A stretch of DNA of 64,000 nucleotides from Bryobacterales bacterium. GTDB lineage: Bacteria > Acidobacteriota > Terriglobia > Bryobacterales > Bryobacteraceae. The stretch is taken from contig JADKID010000042.1 in the NCBI GenBank assembly GCA_016721425.1, positions 248,001-312,000 of the forward strand, in the 5' to 3' direction. The first letter of the stretch is position 1. Every line of letters starts with the position of its first letter. Positions 44,714 through 52,642 of this stretch are shown here, one piece after another. Under the pieces are notes generated by a model. The model worked only from the letters and a program-made list of their open reading frames with translations. It was not told where the DNA came from and ran no database searches. The translations under genes and the position numbers were made by a program.

Positions 44714-45062
44714 GGGGGTGGTGGGTGCGGGTTGTTGCGTTTTCCTTTCCGTGTGGGATTGTACACCGGGGAAAAGCGCAGAAAAGGCGAATGGCGAGAT
44801 TTCGCCTGAAAAAGGGGCCTAAGATTTCTGAAAATCGTTGTGAACGGGGGTGGGGGAGGGGGTACCAGGCGTGTTTGCGGCGGTTGGCGGGGCCTGGCGA
44901 CTGGCGTCCTCCAATGGAATCTCGACGTGACGCGAAGCATGCGCGTTTTCGAGACCCCAGGCACCGAGATTGCATCGCGATCGTCGGCGAGGCTGGGTAC
45001 GGCATCGCCACCACCACCCGGAAGTGTCTACCCACAATTGACTATCGATTTCGAGAAAGATA
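44714..45062. other. 349-nt intergenic region before the ECF sigma gene
   Basis: No gene is supported here. It holds a G-rich run near 44846-44862 and a small hairpin (GGCGA-GATT-TCGCC, about 44792-44805). The promoter candidate at 45038-45066 lies at its right end. Open frames on both strands here lack homology and signals. Confidence 0.6.
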
Positions 45063-45066
45063 GTGT
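45038..45066 (+). promoter_or_regulatory. candidate promoter of the ECF sigma/kinase cluster
   Basis: TTGACT (45038-45043) and TAGTGT (45061-45066) with a 17-nt spacer form a sigma-70-like element. A start of transcription near 45073 would exclude the earlier ATG at 45063 and favour the ATG at 45087. Confidence 0.4.
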
Positions 45067-45086
45067 ACCATACAGTCCTGAACAAC

Positions 45087-45647
45087 ATGGCCACTGAGGG
45101 TGATGTGACGCTGCTATTGAGGCAGTGGAAATCTGGGAACCACGAGGCCGAGGAGCGCCTGTTTGAGCTGGTCCTGCCGGACCTGCGGCGATTGGCACGC
45201 AGGCAGATGGCCGGCGAGCGCCCCGATCACACCATCCAGCCCACCGAACTGGTCAACCAGATCTATTTGCGCCTGACCAAGGGCCGCGACCGGGATTGGC
45301 AAGACCGAGGACACTTTTTCGCGATCGCGGCGCGTGCGATGCGCCGATGGCTGATCGACTACGCACGGTCTTCACCGAAGGCGCGTCACGTTGGAATTGA
45401 TGATGCCGTGGAGGGTTTGTTCATCGCTCAACCTGATTTCGAGCAGGCGATCCAGATCGATTCCCTCCTGGACCAGTTAGAGGTTGAGCATCCGGAGTGG
45501 TGTAGGGTAGTCGAGCTGAAGTTCTACTTGGGCCTGACGGACGAGGAGGCTGCCGAGATTACGGGATTGTCTGTCCGCACGCTACAGAGACACTGGAGCG
45601 ATGCGCGTCGCTGGCTCTTCTCCAAGCTCGACGGCGGCCAGAATTAG
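45087..45647 (+). CDS. ECF sigma factor paired with Ser/Thr kinase
   Basis: This is a 186-residue ECF-type RNA polymerase sigma factor (TIGR02999-like). Region 2 is visible in EAEERLFELVLPDLRRLARR, with RGHFFAIAARAMRRWLIDYA, and region 4 in DEEAAEITGLSVRTLQRHWS, a helix-turn-helix for the -35 element. Factors of this type are often encoded beside a Ser/Thr kinase, as here (8 nt upstream of the kinase start), and may be regulated by phosphorylation, not by an anti-sigma factor. An alternative start at 45063 adds 8 residues. It probably drives the genes of this cluster. Confidence 0.88.
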   Translation: MATEGDVTLLLRQWKSGNHEAEERLFELVLPDLRRLARRQMAGERPDHTIQPTELVNQIYLRLTKGRDRDWQDRGHFFAIAARAMRRWLIDYARSSPKARHVGIDDAVEGLFIAQPDFEQAIQIDSLLDQLEVEHPEWCRVVELKFYLGLTDEEAAEITGLSVRTLQRHWSDARRWLFSKLDGGQN

Positions 45648-45655
45648 CAACACCC

Positions 45656-48319
45656 ATGAGCCACTCGGCTGAGCCCCCTGGCAACTGCGAGGCCAGCGAT
45701 AGGGAAATCGCTCTCGTGGAATGGGCTCTCTCGCTGCCAGAAACGGAATGCGCCGCCTACATTGATCGGGCCTGCGATGGCGACTCCGGGTTGCTTGCGC
45801 GTGTCTTGGACCGGGTGGGATGGGAACGGCGGATGGCTGGTTTTCTGCAGCAGCCTCTCATCGATCGCGCTTGCGAGAACGAGCCCTTCCTCCCTGGCGA
45901 TCTCGCCGCAGATCGCTTCGAGATCATTCGATTGATCGCGGAAGGCGGCATGGCGATAGTCTACGCGGCTCTCGACCGCAAGGCCGATCATGTTGTCGCG
46001 CTCAAGGTACCCAAACTCCCGTTTCGGCGGCGCCTACTGGCCGAGCTCCGCAGCGCCCTCGAAGTCACACATCCGAATATCTGCCGCGTCCACGCCATCC
46101 ATTCCTCGCAATCGAGAATCGGCGCCATCGATTTCCTCACGATGGAATATCTGGAAGGCGAAACGCTGGGGCAGCGCCTCCGCTCCGGTGGCACCGTTTC
46201 GCTTGAAGAGACCGCTGAAATCACGCGCCAGATCTGCTCGGGCCTCGCCGCCGCCCACGATCACGACATCATCCACGGCGACCTCAAGCCCAACAACATC
46301 ATTCTCACGACCACTCGAGGCGGCAAGTTGCGCGCCGTCATCACCGATTTCGGCCTCGCCCGCCTCGCCCCGGTTGCCAGCGACAACCAGGGCCAGCTGG
46401 CGAGTGAGCTTCGCGGCGCGCCAGACTTCCTCGCCCCGGAACTGTGGCGTGGGATGCCTTCCTCCAATGCCTCCGATATCTACGCGCTCGGCGCGATCGT
46501 TTATGAGATGCTGACCGGGACGCGGCCCCACACCGGCGTCCCGCTAGAATCGCGCCTTTCGGCTCTGCCGGCTCCGCCGCTGCGCCTGGCGCCCAACATT
46601 CCAAAGGAATGGAGCGGAAAGGTCCTGGCCTGTCTTTCTCCCACCGCCAGTAAGCGCCCTGCCAATGTGCACGATATCGCCCAGGTCTTCCGCGCGGAAC
46701 CGAGGCGACGGCGCCTGGTGTGGGCCGGTGTCGCCGTAGTTTTGGCAGGCGTCGCGGCCGCAGTAGTCCTCCCAATTCTCAGGACGCCGTCTCCAGGACT
46801 GGTGCGTCTCGCGATCCTGCCACCATCGACTGACGCTGAATCAGTTGTGCAAGGAAACGGGATTGCACTCGATTGGTCCTCCCGCCTTGTCGGAGCGGAC
46901 CCGCTCCGCCCCGTGGTCATCATCCCGGCATCCTCCGCCGCCTATTATCACGTCCGCTCAGCCGATGCAGCTCGATCGGTCCTGGGCGCAACGCACGCGC
47001 TTCAACTCGCCACGAAGATGCAGGCCGGAAGGATTGTAGTAAGCGCGACGCTCCGGGATGTGGCTGCCGGCCGCGAGCTCGGGTCGTTCCACGAAATCCA
47101 GCGAGCCGACCGCCAGCTCTCTTCGATCCTCGACGTCGAAGTCTCTGAGCGCACTTCGGTCAACCCTGCCGCTTACTGGGACTACGTGCAGGGCCTCTAC
47201 CATCTCAAGGAGGCACCCAACCCGGCTCAGGCCGCGTCCTTTTTCGAGCGGGCTCGTTCCTTGGATCCCAATTCGGTGCTCCCCCTGGTAGCCCTCGTTC
47301 AAACGGAACTGCTGCGCTTCCGCCATTCCGGCGACAGCTCGGCCCTCACGCGTGCGCGGAAATGGGAGCAACTGGCCTTCCGCCTGGGCCCTGGCGATCC
47401 TCGCACGCTGCTCGCGAGGGCTTCCCTGGCGGAGGCCGCTGGGGATAGCCGGGGGGCCGAAGCGGCCTATCGACAAGCGGCGGTGCTCGAACCTGGGAAC
47501 GGCGGCGCCCTACGGGCCCTCGCCGCCCTGCTTTCCCGCCTCAATCGCCGAGATGACGCAGTCCGGGCCTTTCGAGCCGCTATAGCCGCCGAACCTGGAT
47601 ATATTCAGCCCCTGATGGACGCGGGCGTCTTTCACTACTTCCGCGGCGAGTACAAAGACGCCAGCGACTACTTCCAGGAGGTTACCAGAGTGGCCCCCCA
47701 ACTCTGGCAGGCCCGTCAAAACCTCGCCGCCGTCTATGCCGACACTGGGCAGTTCGCCCTGGCGGAGCGTGAGTTCCAACAAGCACTCACTCTCGGCCGC
47801 GATGCTGGGACTTTCGGCGGGATGGGCGCCGTTCTCGCCTATCAGAAACGGCACGCGGAGTCTGCCTATTATTACGAACAAGCTGTCGCGCTCGGGCCAG
47901 ACGATTTTCTACTACACTCCAATCTCGGCGATGCATACCGCCGCACCGGCCGCGGCAAGGACTCACTTCGAGCCTATGGCAGAGCCCTGTCCATCGCCCG
48001 CGAAAGCCTTGCCAGCGCTCCAGGCAATGCCTACACTCGTGCTTTTACCGCATATCTCCTCATCCGTCTTGGCGAACCCGTTCAGGCAGATCGCGAGATT
48101 CAAGCCGCGCTGAGGGACGCCCCCGGTGACAGCAAGATCCTCCGCCGCGCCATACTTCTCCATGAAGCCGCGGGCCAACGCCAACAATCTCTCGCTCTGC
48201 TGCGCCTGGCGCCGCCTGCTGTCCGCCAGGAACTGGCGCGGCATCCCGATTTGGCGGACTTTTGCCTCGACCCTCGCTTTATCAAACTGAAGGACGGCAG
48301 CGCGGCAAGCGCTCCGTGA
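45656..48319 (+). CDS. Ser/Thr protein kinase with TM helix and TPR domain
   Basis: The 887-residue protein has a cytoplasmic kinase domain at about residues 85-345: glycine loop as AEGGMAIVYAA, catalytic Lys117 in VALKVPK, the catalytic loop HGDLKPNN (His207, Asp209; the usual Arg is Gly) and DFG at 231. A transmembrane helix follows (WAGVAVVLAGVAAAVVLPIL, ~residues 356-375). The outside part has TPR repeats from ~500 to 850 (for example FFERARSLDPNSVLPL). It lies 8 nt after the sigma gene. It probably senses envelope state and phosphorylates the sigma factor. Confidence 0.92.
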   Translation: MSHSAEPPGNCEASDREIALVEWALSLPETECAAYIDRACDGDSGLLARVLDRVGWERRMAGFLQQPLIDRACENEPFLPGDLAADRFEIIRLIAEGGMAIVYAALDRKADHVVALKVPKLPFRRRLLAELRSALEVTHPNICRVHAIHSSQSRIGAIDFLTMEYLEGETLGQRLRSGGTVSLEETAEITRQICSGLAAAHDHDIIHGDLKPNNIILTTTRGGKLRAVITDFGLARLAPVASDNQGQLASELRGAPDFLAPELWRGMPSSNASDIYALGAIVYEMLTGTRPHTGVPLESRLSALPAPPLRLAPNIPKEWSGKVLACLSPTASKRPANVHDIAQVFRAEPRRRRLVWAGVAVVLAGVAAAVVLPILRTPSPGLVRLAILPPSTDAESVVQGNGIALDWSSRLVGADPLRPVVIIPASSAAYYHVRSADAARSVLGATHALQLATKMQAGRIVVSATLRDVAAGRELGSFHEIQRADRQLSSILDVEVSERTSVNPAAYWDYVQGLYHLKEAPNPAQAASFFERARSLDPNSVLPLVALVQTELLRFRHSGDSSALTRARKWEQLAFRLGPGDPRTLLARASLAEAAGDSRGAEAAYRQAAVLEPGNGGALRALAALLSRLNRRDDAVRAFRAAIAAEPGYIQPLMDAGVFHYFRGEYKDASDYFQEVTRVAPQLWQARQNLAAVYADTGQFALAEREFQQALTLGRDAGTFGGMGAVLAYQKRHAESAYYYEQAVALGPDDFLLHSNLGDAYRRTGRGKDSLRAYGRALSIARESLASAPGNAYTRAFTAYLLIRLGEPVQADREIQAALRDAPGDSKILRRAILLHEAAGQRQQSLALLRLAPPAVRQELARHPDLADFCLDPRFIKLKDGSAASAP

Positions 48320-48332
48320 AGGGAAGCAACTG

Positions 48333-48680
48333 ATGGCAACGTATACCTGCACACTGAATCTAAGCCCCACGAAACTATCTATAGCCACGTCGTGGTCGAG
48401 CAACACGCCGGATCCGAAGGAGTTCGAGACCGGTGACGAGATCGTCTTCACCAGCTCCGTGGGAGACTGGCGGGTCGAGTTCATCGACAGCCCATTCGAC
48501 TCGACCACAGTCCCCAGAACATTCTCCGCCCCGGTCAACGAATCGAGAGGAAGTGAGCTGATTCGCGGCCGCGAAAATCCGGCATTCCCCTTCGACTGCA
48601 TCATCGTCGTCGATGGACAGACGATCGGTTGGAATGGCGGCGGGGACGACATTCGCGTCAAGCCGGGAGGCGGCGGTTAA
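48333..48680 (+). CDS. small beta-rich hypothetical protein with GGGG C-terminus
   Basis: The 115-residue protein (MATYTCTLNLSPTKLSIATS) has no signal peptide. It contains ETGDEIVFTSSVGDWRVEF and FPFDCIIVVDGQTIGWNGGG, and ends DDIRVKPGGGG. The pattern suggests a small beta-sandwich. Similar proteins with ends like DxDIRVxPGG occur in bacterial hypothetical sets, but I cannot name a family. It starts 13 nt after the kinase gene and is followed 50 nt later by the peroxidase gene, so it belongs to the cluster. A polyglycine tail is unusual and could be a processing signal. Confidence 0.7.
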   Translation: MATYTCTLNLSPTKLSIATSWSSNTPDPKEFETGDEIVFTSSVGDWRVEFIDSPFDSTTVPRTFSAPVNESRGSELIRGRENPAFPFDCIIVVDGQTIGWNGGGDDIRVKPGGGG

Positions 48681-48730
48681 GCGCCCGCTTCGCTCACCTA
48701 CGGACTCTACGCACCAGCGAGGATCTCCCC

Positions 48731-50201
48731 ATGCTGCACGCTCGCCACGGCTCCAATCTGCGCGACGGAGACCTGACCCCAATCGGCCAGGACCAGCCCT
48801 TCGGGCAAGTTCGGCCGGCTCTTCCCCGCGCTGCAACCGCTCCAGGTTCCGCTTTCCCGCTCTTGAGGAGCTCGGAGCCACGATGGTGGAATCTCCGGCG
48901 GCGGTCAGCGGCGACAATCTGGGCTGCCCGCCGGTTACACCTACCTGGGCCAGTTCATCGATCACGACATCACTTTCGACACGACCACGATCGAAGAGGC
49001 CCGGCTCGACCGTCTGGCACTCCGGAACTTCCGGACTCCCGCCCTCGATCTCGATTGCCTCTACGGCTCCGGCCCCCGAGCCCAGCCCTTCCTCTACCAG
49101 CGCCTGGACTCTGCTCTCTTCCAAGGGGGCGCGACCAGTTCCATTCCCGGAAGCGACGATGCTGCTGTGCCTGTCTCCATGCCTTTTGATCTGCCGCGAG
49201 GCCCGCAGGGCCTGGCCACCATCGGCGATCCGCGCAACGACGAGAACCTCGTCGTCGCACAGACCCATCTGGCGTTTCTCCGTTTCCACAACCGAGTGGT
49301 GGAGGGACTCCGCGACGGCTCCGTTCTGCGCGAATCGCCAATCCGGAAGAGCGACTTCGATGAAGCGCGAGATCTGGTCATTCGCCACTACCAATGGATG
49401 GTCTTCCACGACTTTCTGCCCCGCATCCTCGACAAGGATGAGCTGAAGAAGGTCGTCTGCTCGGGGGCCAGTCTCTATATGGAGGCCGTCAGCACTGCCG
49501 CCGATCCCTTCATCCCGCTGGAATTCTCCGCTGCCGCGTACCGTTTCGGCCACAGCATGGTCCGAGAAGCCTACGATCACAACCGCGTGTTCAGCCGCAC
49601 GGGCAAAACGCCGGCCACGCTCGGTCTGCTTTTTCGCTTCTCCGGCCGCTCCAGCAGCGGCAACACGGTTCCGATCCCGAGCGATTGGATTATCGACTGG
49701 CGCCGTTTTTTCCCGCTCGACAACTCCGTCGAGCTGAACCTAAGCCGCCTCATCGACCCGTACCTGGCACCCACACTCACGCAGATTCCCGCGCAGCCCA
49801 CGCCACTCAACCTGGCGGTGCTGAATCTGCATCGCGGCAGCGCCGTGGGCCTGCCCCCGGCGCAGAGCATCGCGCGATCGCTGGGCTATCCGGTACTGGA
49901 TCCCGAGGCGATCGCGGCCAGCGGCCCCGACGGAGCGGCAGCCGCCAAACACAAGCTCCACATCGAATCGCCGCTGTGGTTCTACTGTCTGAAAGAGGCT
50001 CAGTTGTTGGCACATGGCAAGCACCTGGGCCCACTCGGCAGCCGCATCGTCGCGGAGACTATTACCGGCCTGCTGCTCTCCGATGCCAGCTCGTTCATTT
50101 CCCGTAACCCGAATTGGCGCCCCACGCTGGGCCCCACTCCCGGCGAATTCACCATGGCGGACATGCTCCGTTTCACTGGTGACCTGAACCCCATCGGCTG
50201 A
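48731..50201 (+). pseudogene. animal-type haem peroxidase, three frameshifts near the 5' end
   Basis: The protein would be about 489 residues and start MLHARHGSNLRDGDLTPIGQ. Frame changes near 48803 (extra G), 48863 (extra T) and 48922 (missing G) break the first ~65 codons; from 48924 to the stop the frame is intact. Family marks: the distal-His segment YLGQFIDHDITFD (48940-48978), NDENLVVAQTHLAFLRFHNR, and the proximal-His segment YRFGHSMVREAYDHN near 49540. It would oxidise halides or phenolics with peroxide. No export signal is seen. All catalytic parts are intact, so the indels may be consensus errors. Confidence 0.85.
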
Positions 50202-50249
50202 TCCGCTTGCCGGCAGCCTGACTAACCAGCCTCCAAAGGAGAATGCCCC

Positions 50250-51507
50250 ATGCGCACCACGCGCTACGTGTGTCTGTTCGTGCTGAATACAATCCTGGCC
50301 ACCTGCCTGCTCCCCGGCTCAGTGGCAAACGCACAGGGACTGAGGAGTGTCCGCCTGCATGATTCGGCCAGGGATGAAGCCGCGGCGAAGGCGGCCGAGA
50401 GCGCCGCCAAGCTGTTGAGCGGCTCAGTCTTCGAGACCGAATTGAAGAACCTGGAGGTGGTCGGCAAGCTACAGATGGATAGCATCTTTGCCGGTCACGC
50501 CCGCACGCTCCGCAATAATTCCGCTGTTGTCGCCACAGCGTCCTGGACGACGATCGAAACGGTGATCGTGGGAAACCTCGAGAGCAAGATCGCAAACGCG
50601 GGAATCCCAGAGAAGATCAAGGCCATTGAGGTGGAGCTTGGCGCGCAGCGGGAGGTACTGCGAGTCCTCAAGAGCCGGGCGGCGCGGCGTCTCCCCCCTG
50701 CCCGGCAATCCGGCCGAGACGGTTGCCGCCTTCATCGAAAAGGGCATCGATACCGATAAGGCAATCCTCGCCCTGCTGAAACAGCCCGGAGGGCCGGCTG
50801 AGGCAGTGCCCATCGTCGAGCTGATTGGCAAGATCCTGGCCGAAGGCAAGACCGCCGCCAGCGCCGTCGCCGCGAACCAGGCCGGGGTTACGGCGTTGGC
50901 AAAGCAGCTATTGGAGCTGAAGATCGATCTTGACGGGATCGCCGTTCAGCGCCTGGAGCTCGAAATCGCGCACCTGGAGAAGCTCCTTATTGTCTGGCAG
51001 CGGGCACTCGGTGATGTCGAGCGGTCCAAGAGCCGCATTGAGGGATTTCGGGCGCAGGTGCGGAGGATGTCCGAAGCCGACAGGGCCAAGGCATCGTTCG
51101 AGACCATTCGAACGGCTGCGTCGCGGATCAATCTGGTCCGCGCCGAACTGGCCGCGCTGCCGGAGGGCAGTGCAGGGGCTGAGAAACGGCAGCAGCTTCA
51201 AGAGGTGGAGGCGGAGAACCGCAAGACTCTCGATGCCGCACTCAACGCGGTCTTCCTGGCCGCTTCTCTCTCGGCGCGGTGGGACTCGCCGCTCAACATC
51301 GCCAAGCTCCGTGCTGACCGCGAAGGGCACCGTTACGGAATCATGCGAAACCGTCTGGAGGCGCGGGCCTTTGAGGTGGCACTCGGCTCCGGAACGCAGC
51401 GGCTTGCCTTGTTCTACAAGGGCGGGATCCGTCCCGAGATGATCGCTCAGATACTGCAAGCCGCCGCGACGGCGTCCATCAGCGGCACGATCGCGGCCAC
51501 CAGGTAG
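50250..51507 (+). pseudogene. secreted helical hypothetical protein, one frameshift
   Basis: The gene starts MRTTRYVCLFVLNTILATC with a Sec signal ending near VANAQG, then forms a mainly helical, coiled-coil-like protein. At a C6 run (50691-50696) one extra C shifts the frame; the other frame continues AETVAAFIEKGIDTDKAILA to the stop at 51507, restoring a ~418-residue product. No known family. It lies 48 nt after the peroxidase gene and 8 nt before the lipoprotein gene, all co-oriented. The C-terminus (LALFYKGGIRPEMIAQILQA) is helical too. Confidence 0.7.
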
Positions 51508-51515
51508 GAGACACC

Positions 51516-52244
51516 ATGAATCGAAAACGTTATTCCTCACTCGCTATCGCATGTTTCTGCGTCGCCTCTGGCTGTGGCGGCGAAAAGGAGGCGCGCGAAT
51601 ACGCCGAGCAGCTCGCGGCGATCCTCAAGACGTATCAACAGAAGGTCGACGCACAGATGAAAACACAGGCCGACGCCTACAGCCAGCTTGCCAAGACCCT
51701 GGACCGCGCTGAGAAGGAGGACTCGATCGGCGGGCTCGACTCAGACCGCCTGGAGCGGGTACTCACGCTGAGGGACGAGCTCACCTCCATTCCTGCCTCC
51801 GACCCCGTTCCGCTCACTGCGTCCAAGCTGCGCCAGATGCTGCTCGAATACGGCCAAATCGAATTCAGCGAGAACGAGAAGATGCTTACAGCTGAGCTCG
51901 AGGCCCACAACCAATCTCTCGCGGGTGTAAGCGATCTGGAGCGGGATGCCACCGCTATCCGCCAACTGCGTAAGCAGCTCGAGGACCTGTCCAAAGGCAA
52001 GAACGTGGCGCGGCAGATCAGAGATGCGGCCGCCTTCGGGCAGCAGGTCCACCGGGAGTACAACCGGCTGCGCTGCGAAGGCGCGAAGGGCCAGGAGAAG
52101 GACCTGAACGAGGCAATCGGCGCCATCAAGAAGAAGCTGGACGCTGCTTCCGATGACGCCGCGCTCAAAACGACTCAAAACAAGCTGGAGGCGGCACTCT
52201 CCGCAGTGACGGCCCAGCTCGCCAAGTGCAGTTCCGGAAGCTGA
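51516..52244 (+). CDS. coiled-coil lipoprotein
   Basis: The 242-residue lipoprotein has a signal with lipobox (ACFCVASGCGGEK, Cys at residue ~20), then a long alpha-helical, charged region (for example YAEQLAAILKTYQQKVDAQM and AIRQLRKQLEDLSKGKNVAR) likely to form a coiled coil. A second cysteine pair (LRCEGAK, AKCSSGS) occurs near the C-terminus. It should sit on a membrane facing the periplasm. It belongs to the peroxidase cluster by spacing (8 nt after the previous gene, 14 nt before the next). No family recognised. Confidence 0.75.
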   Translation: MNRKRYSSLAIACFCVASGCGGEKEAREYAEQLAAILKTYQQKVDAQMKTQADAYSQLAKTLDRAEKEDSIGGLDSDRLERVLTLRDELTSIPASDPVPLTASKLRQMLLEYGQIEFSENEKMLTAELEAHNQSLAGVSDLERDATAIRQLRKQLEDLSKGKNVARQIRDAAAFGQQVHREYNRLRCEGAKGQEKDLNEAIGAIKKKLDAASDDAALKTTQNKLEAALSAVTAQLAKCSSGS

Positions 52245-52258
52245 AAAGGAGACCACCC

Positions 52259-52633
52259 ATGCCTGTGAATCTGAACGATCTCATTGACGCAAATAGCAAC
52301 GCCATCGACTCACTGAAGGAAATCGTGACGTTGCTCGACAGAATGAAGGACGGCCTGCCAACGGAAGACCAGTTCGTAGCCATCGCGACAATCTCAGACC
52401 TCCAAACACGGATTCGTACACTCGAATTCACCCGCGTCCATTTGCTGGCAGGCCGTATCGTGATCGACTTCGACCAAGTCGACCTCGCACGGCTCGATCA
52501 ACTGGGCGCCCAACTCGACGTGGCGATCGTGCACTCCGCGCAATTGAACGCCATACTGGCATCGCTTCCGCCAATCATGACGGCTGCCGTCCAGATCGAT
52601 GGGCTCATCAATAGCCACATCGCCAAGGCTTAG
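52259..52633 (+). CDS. small helical hypothetical protein
   Basis: The 124-residue protein starts MPVNLNDLIDANSNAIDSLK at the ATG 52259, preceded by AAAAGGAG 7 nt upstream. It has no signal peptide and is predicted helical throughout, with a central hydrophobic stretch (LLAGRIVIDFDQVDLARLDQ). I recognise no family. It lies between the lipoprotein and the large TPR gene with 9 nt to the latter, so it is part of the same transcript. It may bind the helical partners encoded beside it. Confidence 0.7.
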   Translation: MPVNLNDLIDANSNAIDSLKEIVTLLDRMKDGLPTEDQFVAIATISDLQTRIRTLEFTRVHLLAGRIVIDFDQVDLARLDQLGAQLDVAIVHSAQLNAILASLPPIMTAAVQIDGLINSHIAKA

Positions 52634-52642
52634 GAGGGGAGC

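Noticed and set aside
48613..49446. Plus-strand frame of 277 codons over the peroxidase start
   Set aside because: It contains one correct peroxidase segment (ELGATMVESPAAVSGDNLG) only because of a frameshift; the rest is out of frame.
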